Both the position numbers and the translations under genes were made by a program. Positions 1-9,400 of a DNA stretch of 64,000 nucleotides are shown here, one piece after another; position 1 is the first letter of the stretch, and every line of letters begins with the position of its first letter. The notes below the pieces were generated by a model, which was given only the letters and a program-made list of their open reading frames with translations, had not been told where the DNA came from and did not search any database. Origin of the DNA: Ciborinia camelliae. Its lineage: Eukaryota; Ascomycota; Leotiomycetes; Helotiales; Sclerotiniaceae. Location: NCBI GenBank assembly GCA_025890175.1, contig JANPYM010000013.1:1194777-1258776 (forward strand), read 5' to 3'.

Positions 1-401
1 AGTGGATCTCCCTTCTTATATACTTTGAAGGCTTCGGTGAGTGTATTCGCAGCATCATCCGGCTCATTAAGTTTGTTCGTTTGGATATCGGCAGCGCGCT
101 CAAATGCTTGCCCGGCTTCCTTGTCTGTGAGGAGAGATGGGTTAGTCTAGATGTAAAGGTACAAAGAAGAGTTGGGAAAGTCTTACTTTGCTTTTGCATG
201 CGAAATGCATTCGCAGCTTGGTTGTATAGTTCCGCTGCATTTTCCCATTTCTCCTGTCGTCCACCAAAAAGACTGAATCCACCAGAAGCTCCTGCAGCTG
301 CCTTCTCTGCCTGTTGGGAAACGGTCAATACGAAGATTATCAAGTAGTGGATGTTGGGGATTAGTTACCTTTTGCATAAGAGTGCGAGGATCTTGTGCCA
401 T
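1..401 (-). CDS. SEC17: Alpha-SNAP / Sec17 vesicle-fusion adaptor (N-terminal part, cut by window edge)
   Basis: Alpha-SNAP binds SNARE bundles and recruits the NSF/Sec18 ATPase, which takes the SNAREs apart after membrane fusion in the secretory pathway. Three exons are visible: 401-369, 310-187 and 124-1. The joined protein starts MAQDPRTLMQKAEKAAAGAS, continues with GGFSLFGGRQEKWENAAELY, then NQAANAFRMQKQNKEAGQAF and ERAADIQTNKLNEPDDAANT; this is the typical N-terminal TPR-like helical repeat region of alpha-SNAP, with the conserved GGFS-FFG-type loop. Donors are GTAACT and GTAAGA, and acceptors are CAG. The rest of the gene lies outside the window. It is head-to-head with the GatC-like gene at 756, with 354 nt between the two ATGs. 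The family call is confident; only the missing 3' end limits it. Confidence 0.93.
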
Positions 402-755
402 GATTGCGATACGTTATGGGGTATTCGTTGAGGAAATATATGGAATGTGGCACAATGTATCAATTAATGAGTTTTATAGAGAGTTGTACGTCTTATATTA
501 TTGAGTTGTGAGAGTTGACATGTGTTCGTGGGTTGGTTTTGTTTCTGGTCCTTCCAGGTTGAGCTGAGCTCTGACATAACCTTACCGCCCCACCTGCGAA
601 TCACAACTAGCGTACAATACCTCGTGGGGAAGAGCATGTGAATTGAATTGGGTATGGAATATTTATTTTCTAACGTCCGATCACGACAATTGCAACATAA
701 AGGAATCAACATTTCCCGAAAACCCTACCTATTATCAGCAAATTGATTAGAAAAA
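402..755. promoter_or_regulatory. Divergent intergenic region between SEC17 and the GatC-like gene
   Basis: These 354 nt separate two start codons that point away from each other, so the region must hold both promoters. I see no recognisable factor site or tandem repeat in it. The role is inferred from gene arrangement only. Confidence 0.5.
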
Positions 756-1667
756 ATGTCGAGATCGATATGTTTGCGCTGTCGCGCATCACTGCGGCAT
801 TCATTCTCCTTCAAAAAATCTACGGGTGCCCCAGTTTCTCTTTCTCGAACATACCGTACTTCAGAAACCCCTCAAGAGACGTCCGCAGGAGCTTCTGCAA
901 TAGATCCAATCTCATCATCACCAACAAAAGCTGGCACAGCGCGCTTTCTACCCCGGAGCGCAAAGCTTTATGGAACTAGAATAGCGACACCTTTGACTCC
1001 CAAACCGGAAGATCACAACCTACCGCTCCGCCGAGTATATGCTCGTAAGAACGTAGACTTGGTCCACCGAGAAACGGACATTGATGCTCTCCTCTCGAAG
1101 CCTACCTGGTCGGTTCGATCTCTCTTACCCTCTGCTAACGAGAAGCCCGCCGAAGAAATTACCGTTAAACAACTCCATCATTTATGTCGACTCTCCGCAC
1201 TTCCCCTCCCTCAAACACCGGAAGAAGAGAAGAAGTTACTAGATACATTACATTTACAATTGCATTTTTTGAGGGATATTCAGAAGGTTGATACAGAGGG
1301 CATTGAACCACTGAGGAGTATTAGAGATGAGACGTTAGACGCAGAGGCGGATGAGTCGATTGGGTTAGAGACTGAAGAAATCGCCGCGGCGTTGAGAAAA
1401 GAGAAATATGAAGGGAGGAACAAGAGACCGAGGAGGCGGACGGATGGTTTGATTGACACAAATGGCGTGGAGGATTGGGATGTGACAGGGACTGCAGCTG
1501 AAAATGTTGAATTTGGAGGCGGAAAGTATTTCATCGTGAGAAGTGGGAAAGGGATAAATGAGAAAGTGGTTGAAGAGAAAGTGGTTGAAGAGAACCAAAT
1601 GGGGGTGGAAGGAGAGGTTTTCTCAGATGTAGAAACGGAGAAACTAGAGGCGCAGGGTGAAAACTGA
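756..1667 (+). CDS. Mitochondrial Glu-tRNA(Gln) amidotransferase subunit C-like protein
   Basis: This single-exon protein has 303 residues. The first 40 or so residues are rich in Arg, Ser and hydroxylated residues with no acid (MSRSICLRCRASLRHSFSFK), as in a mitochondrial targeting sequence. The middle, roughly residues 130-190, reads as a GatC-type domain: TVKQLHHLCRLSALPLPQTP, then a run ending in HLQLHFLRDIQKVDTEGIEP. GatC stabilises the GatA-GatB complex that converts Glu-tRNA(Gln) into Gln-tRNA(Gln) in mitochondria. The protein is longer than bacterial GatC (about 95 residues); extended versions are usual in filamentous fungi. The C-terminal third is acidic, with a small tandem duplication KVVEEKVVEE. 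It shares its upstream region with SEC17. The domain call is good; assignment to the amidotransferase complex is inference. Confidence 0.75.
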   Translation: MSRSICLRCRASLRHSFSFKKSTGAPVSLSRTYRTSETPQETSAGASAIDPISSSPTKAGTARFLPRSAKLYGTRIATPLTPKPEDHNLPLRRVYARKNVDLVHRETDIDALLSKPTWSVRSLLPSANEKPAEEITVKQLHHLCRLSALPLPQTPEEEKKLLDTLHLQLHFLRDIQKVDTEGIEPLRSIRDETLDAEADESIGLETEEIAAALRKEKYEGRNKRPRRRTDGLIDTNGVEDWDVTGTAAENVEFGGGKYFIVRSGKGINEKVVEEKVVEENQMGVEGEVFSDVETEKLEAQGEN

Positions 1668-2709
1668 TGGAAACATGGCATGATAAGTTTAGAATTGATA
1701 CCCTCATTTGCAGCTTAGTGTGTCTAGAGCATCGCTTTAAAGCTTCCCATCACCCTACCTAGCTTCACCCAAATAGAATAATTAGTTTGTTCTCATCGAA
1801 GATATCTCATCTGAAGTTAGATGACTCTTCAACCAATTTTTGTACGATCCGATTTGAATAGTGTTGAAAATTCGGAGTCAAATAGAACGATTAGCTCTCT
1901 CTCAGCGAAATAGTTTTATCTGGAGTTAGATCATTGTTCAACTAATTCGTATACAATTAGAAATAATTATCTATACACTGAAAGGTTTGGTTCAAATAAT
2001 ACCATTAGCACTCCCATCCGCAATACTATCTATATCCAAAGTATCATATACCAAAGAAAGCACGTATTTGTCAAGTCCTTTTTATACTTACAATCAGAAA
2101 TAATCACATTTTGAAAGTTCGGATACAAATATAACAATCAGTTAATCCCCGTTGACACCATATCTGTCACACGCGTCATGTTGGCATGTGGGAATAGCAT
2201 CATGGATCGGCAATCAGAAAAAAGAACTCTGCTGAAGAGGAAAAGATCCTCCTCGAGAGATCACCACCTTATAGAAGAGATGATCACGTGACTAGCTACA
2301 TAGCATTCATTATGCAGGGTTAGTCTTCGTTATGAGAATTTTTTGATGAGGTGTCTGTAGCTCGAAACGTGCAAAATATCTCTAATACATATATTATATG
2401 ATTAGATAAAGCTAATGAGTTCTGGGAACAAGAGAGCGCGCGTCGGGTAGGTACCTACCTTAAAAGTCGCGGATATGGTGTTTATAAAATTATGATATGA
2501 TGGTGATGGAGATGTTGATATGGGCTTGAGGAGTATGATATAGTATGCACAGAGGAGTGACGGGGGAGCTACTTATTTATTCTCCTATCCATCTAACGAG
2601 GTAGTATATATAAATTCTGTAAATTGATCAACACATGGCTGAAACTTATTCTTTCATCTTCTCATAGTATACGCCTTTTTAAATCAAACTTAGGAAACAT
2701 ACTTCATAC
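1668..2709. other. Intergenic stretch between convergent genes, with a diverged tandem repeat
   Basis: This is about 1 kb of AT-rich DNA between the 3' ends of the GatC-like gene and the DUF726 gene. No convincing coding sequence was found. Its first half holds four diverged tandem units (listed separately); the second half shows nothing recognisable. Confidence 0.6.
1770..2180. repeat. Diverged tandem repeat, period about 109-133 nt
   Basis: Four successive segments begin with CAAATA followed by an A-rich stretch and CATTAG or GATTAG-like bases, at 1770, 1879, 1993 and 2126. The first two are most alike: after the start, both carry ATCTGAAGTTAGAT or ATCTGGAGTTAGAT, then TTCAACCAATTTTTGTAC or TTCAACTAATTCGTATAC. 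Spacings are 109, 114 and 133 nt. This is an old local duplication; no coding frame runs through it. Confidence 0.5.
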
Positions 2710-4911
2710 TTAATTGATATGCAATTTCTCCGCCCCTTGTTGCATCATGGTCTCATCAGTCTTTTGCTGGACATCCCTTTCCATTTTCCTCGCCTCAACC
2801 TCTGGATCCACATCCTCCGAGTCCACGTTCTCCGTTTCCTTCTCCTGTTCCTCCAATAACTCTAGGGTCTCTTCCTCCTTCGCAACCTCTTCCACATCGA
2901 TATCCTCAAATCCGATCTTCTCCAAAATGGCACCGACAAGATATTGATAGCGGAGGTGGCCGCTCACCATTTCGCTTACATTGACGTTCTCGATGCCCTT
3001 GACTTCTTGGGCTTCTTGGAGTCCAGCAACACCAAATTGTATGCTGCTGGTACGGTAGAGAAAGGCGAGAATGTAGTCGTTCTCGGAATATACGTTTACG
3101 AGACGGCCTGAAACCACACTGCGCATAGCTCGCCATGCAGCTGCGTCTGAGGGGGCTGGTGCTCCAATCAGTACTGCTGATCTGGAATTGGTATGTTAGC
3201 ATTGTTTACAACCGTAAATGATTAAATTTTGCAAAGCCGCACAAAAATATAACCTGGTAAAGCCTTGGAATAGGAAAGCTTACTCGACCAAACCAAATGC
3301 TCGACGTTCTGCAAGACTCATCAAGCACGAATAGATGAGCCTAGCACCCAGACTGTATCCAATCAAAGTAACTGGTCTCTCTCCCTGAGCCTTATTGATG
3401 AGCGCATCTGCAAGTACTAAGCCTGCTTTATCCGCTCGATTCTTGGCCACTGAGAATGGATTGTCGACAACTTTTGAAATCTTTAATAGTCCAATTGGCC
3501 AGAGAGCAGTCATCAAGCTGGCGAATATCGTTCGAGCAATAATTTCTTTCTTAGCGATAGACCAAGCTGCACTTTTAACCACTGATTCTAACGATGACCC
3601 GAGTTTAGATAGTGCCTCAAGCTCATATCGCAAAGCGAAGACTTCGCTTTCATGTCCAAGAACTCGCCATGGTGTGATGACATCTTCTTTCTGAGTCAAC
3701 CATCCGCTAATACCTATGGTGACCCTCAATCTTCGATCTTTTGCTGCTAATTCCTTGACGGACCTTTGATGTGGTGATCCCCTGAGAGGAAGAAATGCAA
3801 AGTCTGAAACCTCTTTTGCGTAAGAATCCATCATCTTGCCCGTCATGCTAGCACCGTAAGCGCCAAACAGACTTCCAACAATAACTCCACTCTCAGCCAG
3901 AGCTCCCAACAATCCAGCTGCTGTAGTGGCACCAAGCCCAAGTCCTCCCATTACTGTCCCAAGAGCCCCCGCGACTAGTGGAGCTGCAAGGCCACCCGTA
4001 ATACCGACAATTGCAGCGCCAGCAACACCTGCGAGTCCTACCTTCCATCTTCGCGCCATTTTGTTCTCTTCGCTCCGTTTTTGAGTTTCTTCACTGCCAG
4101 ACATTTTTTTGGCAGCCTCTAGGAGACCTTGTGCAACCTTCACTTCCGTTTCGGTGAGGACATGAAGAGGAAGGTGTAAAGATGATGCTATGTGGAGTAA
4201 AATTATGCGAGAATGCGCGGTGTAATGTTCCAGTGAAAGAAGTAGTAGTAGCATAGCGTGTAGAAGCATCACTCGTTTTTCTTCTGGTAAAGAGTAAAGA
4301 GATGTGGATGTTGGCGGGTAAAGCTCTACTAAAGCTGCATCTGCTTCTACCACATTTGTAGTTTGTCCTGTGAGCGTTAATTACTGAACCACCCAACGGA
4401 AGGTAGTAGCTTAGAACAAACAATGGTACTACATACTAACGACCTTGGTTTTTGGAGGGGCATCTGGGGTGGAATTGGCGCTGGCCTTTTTCTTCTGCTT
4501 TTCAGTAACTTCCTTTGGATTGTTGACAACCGACCCAATCCTCGATATCACTGTTTCTTGCCATTCCTGGAAGAATTTGAGAGCATCATGCTTTAATTCC
4601 AACATTTTGGGGGCCGACAACTCTTTTTCCCTCTTCTCCCGTTCTTTCCGAGCCTTCTCCTCTTCTTCCGACTCCTCATTTTGCCGACCATGATCAGTAT
4701 TAGGATTCTTATTACCAACTTGTAACGATCTGTCTTGAGTCTTTCCATTGGCGATTGAGGGATCAAAATTGTCACTGATCTGCTTCTGCATGACCTCTGT
4801 AATGTCAGCAATGAGGAGCGTTAGATTAACACGTTCCTCGATCTCCAACATTGTACCAAGATCATGTTCATGGTCTTGAGACGAATTTGATTTTGATGAC
4901 CAAGGAGTCAT
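2710..4911 (-). CDS. DUF726 / TMCO4-family membrane alpha-beta hydrolase-like protein
   Basis: Three exons (4911-4437, 4367-3284, 3181-2710) give 676 residues. The N-terminus is charged, with a coiled-coil run (EESEEEEKARKEREKREKEL). A middle glycine/alanine-rich hydrophobic block (VGLAGVAGAAIVGITGGLAA and the next 50 residues) should be membrane embedded. It is followed by the alpha-beta hydrolase part, with nucleophile motif GYSLGARL and the family signature VVSGRLVNVYSENDYILAFL. The C-terminus is acidic. The GTATGT donor at 4436 and GTAAGC donor at 3283 restore the frame exactly. I chose the ATG at 4911; an upstream in-frame ATG at 5061 would add a leader made largely from a TATAA microsatellite, so it is less likely. 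DUF726 proteins are conserved in eukaryotes and are thought to act at ER/Golgi membranes; the substrate is unknown. Confidence 0.88.
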
Positions 4912-5750
4912 GTTGTTTTTGGAATTGATTTTTTGTATTTGAGGCAATGAGAGAAAACCTCCGGTATTGTTCACCGACGTAATGTAATGTAATATAATAT
5001 AATATAATATAATCTCATATATGGTGGTCGTTGAGCAGTCGATTGAAGCCGATGACGACATGCTGGCATTTAACCTCAAGCTTATCTCTTATCAGTAGGT
5101 AAAACCAGCGCGCGTCGGAAAACTACTAGGTAGGTTACGGATTCACGTGTTATATGACGTAAGATTACCTACGCAGGTCCACGGTAGTTATGTTGTTGAC
5201 CATAATGATATCCATGAATCCATGACATGATATATGTGAAATTGAAGGTTTCGATCTTATAGCAAGAATCTTATAGCTATAGCTACAGTTTCAGCTATAG
5301 CTTCAAATTGTCCTGGTCGTTTTACGAGTTACCGTTTCAACACTGTGGTCCAATGATTAGGTACCTATCAGTAAAGAATTCTCGCCTGATACATGGTACC
5401 TACTCTCAATGATGATTGTTTTAGACTCTCATCTGATATCCACCATACCAAAGCGATGGTACCTTCGATATAACTTTTATTCTGAACAAATATCATGGGC
5501 CAGTAATGCGTCCAATGATACCTACGTTTGTGAGAGCGAGGGCAGCTACATATAGTGATGTATGACCACGCAGCAAGCATTCTATATTACAGTGAGGACC
5601 AGCGACAATTCATTAGATGTTAAACCATAACAACACCCTGTCCTGCCATGCTTCGCTTCCCTGCCTTCTGGATATCGATAAAGCTACAATATGGCGCTTG
5701 CCCTGTCTTCTCCATGGATGACATGATATGCTACTGAAATCATGACCGCC
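4912..5750. other. Intergenic stretch upstream of the DUF726 gene
   Basis: About 840 nt between the DUF726 start and the stop codon of the small membrane-protein gene; both genes are on the minus strand. It includes a short (TATAA)n tract near 4987-5012 and a small tandem AGCTATAGCT-like palindrome near 5275-5303. No gene was seen. Confidence 0.5.
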
Positions 5751-6212
5751 TCATGATTTCTTTGCCTCGGTGGTCAATTCTTTTGTTTGAGGTTCTAATC
5801 TGCCATCGGATGCTGGCTGAGGATTTGACCAAAATTTGGCATACTGCCACCAAGAAGAATCTGAAGCCTTAGATGGTTTCAATAAAGCATCCGTGGTAGC
5901 AGCTCGACTTGCTTCTACTTCAGCTATCCTTGCTGCCTCGATTTCTTGTGTTTGAACTGGATTCTCAAAAGCCGCTCTATGTTGATTTAGTCAACTCCAA
6001 CGCTAAAATAAAGCAAATCGGTTTCTTCGTCGTACTTACTTTGCCTGCATATTATTTTCTTGCTGCTCTTTTAAAGCTGGTGCGAACACCCAGATGCCTG
6101 AAGTTTTCTTAATAATTGAATGAATACGATCATTGTGATATAATCACATACCGTTACCTATGCCGAAGGCTGTGGCTAAGAACAGAGGGAAGATTCCTTT
6201 GGCTTTACTCAT
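5751..6212 (-). CDS. Small single-pass membrane protein of unknown function (three exons)
   Basis: Splicing exons 6212-6152, 6097-6040 and 5976-5751 gives an uninterrupted 114-residue protein that starts MSKAKGIFPLFLATAFGIGN and continues GIWVFAPALKEQQENNMQAK. Residues 6-25 form one hydrophobic segment. After it comes a charged, Ala/Glu-rich helix (EIEAARIAEVEASRAATTDA) and a Trp-containing stretch SSWWQYAKFWSNPQPASDGR before a hydrophilic end. Donors are GTATGT and GTAAGT and acceptors are CAG and TAG; all phases fit. The short N-terminal anchor and basic start would suit a mitochondrial inner-membrane or ER protein. I do not recognise a named family. It is divergent from MUS7, with 253 nt between start codons. 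Confidence 0.75.
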
Positions 6213-6465
6213 GATGATTCCTAGCAGCAGAAAGTCTGTACTGATGTGAAACTACTTCCTGTTCAGGGGTGAAGATCTTTCTATGAGGTGAAAGCTGACT
6301 AAGTAATGCACTAGTGAAGTTCTAGACTACCGTACACTCTTGGTCGCGTAAAGTGGTTCAGTCGCGTCAACCTCAAAAAAGAAATACTAGGTAACCATCC
6401 CTTCAAAACTCGCGCTCGCGCCGAGAAAAGGATCTCATACCTTTCGAGTATGTTACTTGACAAAA
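6213..6465. promoter_or_regulatory. Divergent promoter region with two GTCGCGT(A/C)AA boxes
   Basis: These 253 nt lie between the ATG of the small membrane protein and that of MUS7. GTCGCGTAAA at 6343-6352 and GTCGCGTCAA at 6361-6370 are direct repeats 18 nt apart. CGCGCTCGCGCC-like sequence follows at about 6410. The repeat is visible; a regulatory role, for example S-phase control of a repair gene, is inference. Confidence 0.45.
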
Positions 6466-9400
6466 ATGACAAATTGGAAGGAAAAAGGAGTGGTACCGGA
6501 CTCGGAAGATGAGGAGGAATCTGATTCCCAAAGTATTACCGATTATGAGAAACGAGATGATGCCGAAGACGATGAATTTCACGATATCGATGATGTATTG
6601 ATGGGATTTAATCATTTTGGAGATGGGGAAGAAAGGCTGTGCTCAAATACGAGGGACATGGCCGAGGAGATCAGGATGTCTCAGGCTTCATCCGTTGATA
6701 TGATTCAGTCTTTCGGTATGGAGAATGGGGAACCGGTTTGCAGTCCACCAGAAGAAATCATGAGCGACTTTCCAGCCAGTGTAAAACGGGATCAAAAGCA
6801 AACTATTGAAGATTTAGTGATAGCATCCCCGGAGAAATCAGTCCCAGAGGCAGAAGTTGAGGAGATTTCCAGGAGCTGGGTCAGGGCTCTATCTTCAGCA
6901 TCCAGTATCCTATCATCCCCTCCAACAACCCCAATTCGTTCGTCTCCATTGGTACAACCTCTCTCCTCTCCTGTGCATAGACCTATACTTTCGAACCATT
7001 CCGAGCGAATACGCGAAGATAGTCCGGAACAAACGCAACCAGGGATTGACCCTTCGGACTACCTGCCGAGAAGGCAACTCAGAGAAAGAAAGCCTGTGCA
7101 AATACACCCGTTTCTGCTAGAGCAACAGCGGTACGAGCGAAGGATGAAAGCTTCTCACATTCAACCTATTCGCATCGAACAAATTCATGATGGACACGAT
7201 CGAAGGAAACGAGTTATACATGGTCAGGAATTGGAGGATTTGGATTTTCAAGATCCAGAAGAGGCAGAAATGGGTGCTACAGAAGAAAGCCAGCCAACTT
7301 TGGGTAGAAGTTCTCCACCACAGTCGACATTGGAGGATAGCGTACGCGAAACCATCAAAGAGCCAGAGACTTATACAATAAGGGGAGAGGAAGACGACAG
7401 TGACCAGGAATTCCCCGACCTCCCTGATCTGTTCAAACAGAAGTCGAATGCAGCAAAATCGAAGAACAAGCAGCCACCCAAGAAGTACTCGACCACAAAT
7501 CGGCCACAACTACCATCTCCAACTCGAAATGTCAATAAAGAACCGACATTGGACGTATATGACTTTCCTGGCTCATCCACAACCAATTCTCCTCCCATTC
7601 GTTTAGGAAATACACGGAGGCCCATGTCTCGCGTTATCTCTCTTACTTCTTCGACAACCTCAACTCCTGTCTGGCTAGACCAGAGTTCCCCACAGTTTCG
7701 GCGAACAACTGAAGTGCATACGCCAATTACAAGTGCTATCAAGACAATTTCGCATACATCACCTATAAATATAATGTCTGATGCAGATGATCCGTTTGCC
7801 GACCCCATAGCTATTTCTTCTTCGTCATCTGATTCGTCATCATCATCGGAGGACGAATTGGTGTTCTTGAAGAGAAGTACGAAGCACGTACTACCAGCGT
7901 CTCATTTTAGGCTTGATCAAAAACGCAAGGAGTCACGAGAACAAAAAATTCAAGCGAGAAACAATCAAAAGTTGAACGAAAATCGTGCTGGCGTTGCTCT
8001 CCCTGTGGCACGAGGGTCCAACCACACTTCCTCCACACGGCCTGCGAGCCGAATTTCATTCTTAGAATCTGATGAAAGTGATGGGCCCGAGGAAAACGAT
8101 CTTACTGGCTTTCTTATGGAAGATGATGAACGAACCGAAGCTCCTAGCCTATTTCAAGAATCAGATTTGGGGTTTGCTATCGAAGACGATCGTGTTAATG
8201 GTATGCTGCCAACTCCAAGTCGTAAACGTAGAGTCAAGAACCCATTGAACAAGCCCAATTCTAAGCGCTTAAAGACATCTTCATATTCGGGTGGGAGACA
8301 AAAGCCACATTCATACCAACCGAGGATAACTTCACACCTTACAACTACAGCTGCAACTGCCCGAAGAGTCGATAAACCAAAACGAAGACGGCAAAAGAAG
8401 ATCCCACCAAAACTTAGCATAATAGACATTGCTGAAAATTACGGCCATTTTGAGCTAAATGCCCCTGCATTCCTCAAGGTTGCCGCTCGTAGCGCAAGAT
8501 CGCGAAGGGATCTTGCACGTCAAAGTCCAGCACGGAAGTTCATCAGGCTTGCCACTCGCGAGGATACTGCTGATGCCCAATCAGTCCTGCAAGACTGGAG
8601 AAACCACAAAATCCAGCCCAAGAATGTTTTATATATACCCAGGTTTGAAAATATTAACAATGCATATCCACTCAGCCAAATCTCTGTCAATCAGCAAACG
8701 AAGCTTCCACCGCCAATAACGAAACCTAAGAAGAACATACGTGGTTCTCAATTTGGTACCGAGTACACTAATATAAGCAAGATTCGCGTCCCTAGAGTAA
8801 GGCAGCTTTCGATAGACAACTTTGTGGCGAATCGGGGCGTCGAGATAGAAGACCTGCATTCGAAGAATACAGCAAAAGTCAATATTAAAATAAAGCAAAG
8901 GCTACCGCCCAATCCTTACTATACAGCTCCATCTGCACGATCAGCACAGCTGGAAGCAAGTCAGTTCCCTATCAACACTTTAGAACCGAGAAAGAAAACT
9001 CTTGACGCCCATTTCCGCATGGGTCGCAAACAGCCCCTACAGCAGGGGAATTTTCAACTAAGCCGTTTCTTGGCCGATGGTGATACCATACATCCCTCAA
9101 TTGAGACCAATATTTCCAACATGGACCAAGATATAATGCCGATGAGCCCTATGCCGGAAGTTTTTAAGCTGCCTCGACGCCGGAAGCGATTACCCAAGCG
9201 TGTAGACGCAGGCGCAGCTATCTACCGTCAGCCGAGTGAGCCACTTATCTCTGATATCTTCGTGCCTTCGCTGGGTGAAGGCGACACAGATCAAGGGAAA
9301 CTTCTTGGCCTTGGAAAATTTGGCACCAGGTATCCTCATCACTTTGATATTTTCCCGCTACAGTCGGGGGTATATTTCCATAAGACTACTTTCCTTGGTA

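Noticed and set aside
4912..5061. In-frame N-terminal extension of the DUF726 protein to an ATG at 5061
   Set aside because: The extension would be translated largely from a TATAA microsatellite, which is better explained as 5' untranslated sequence.
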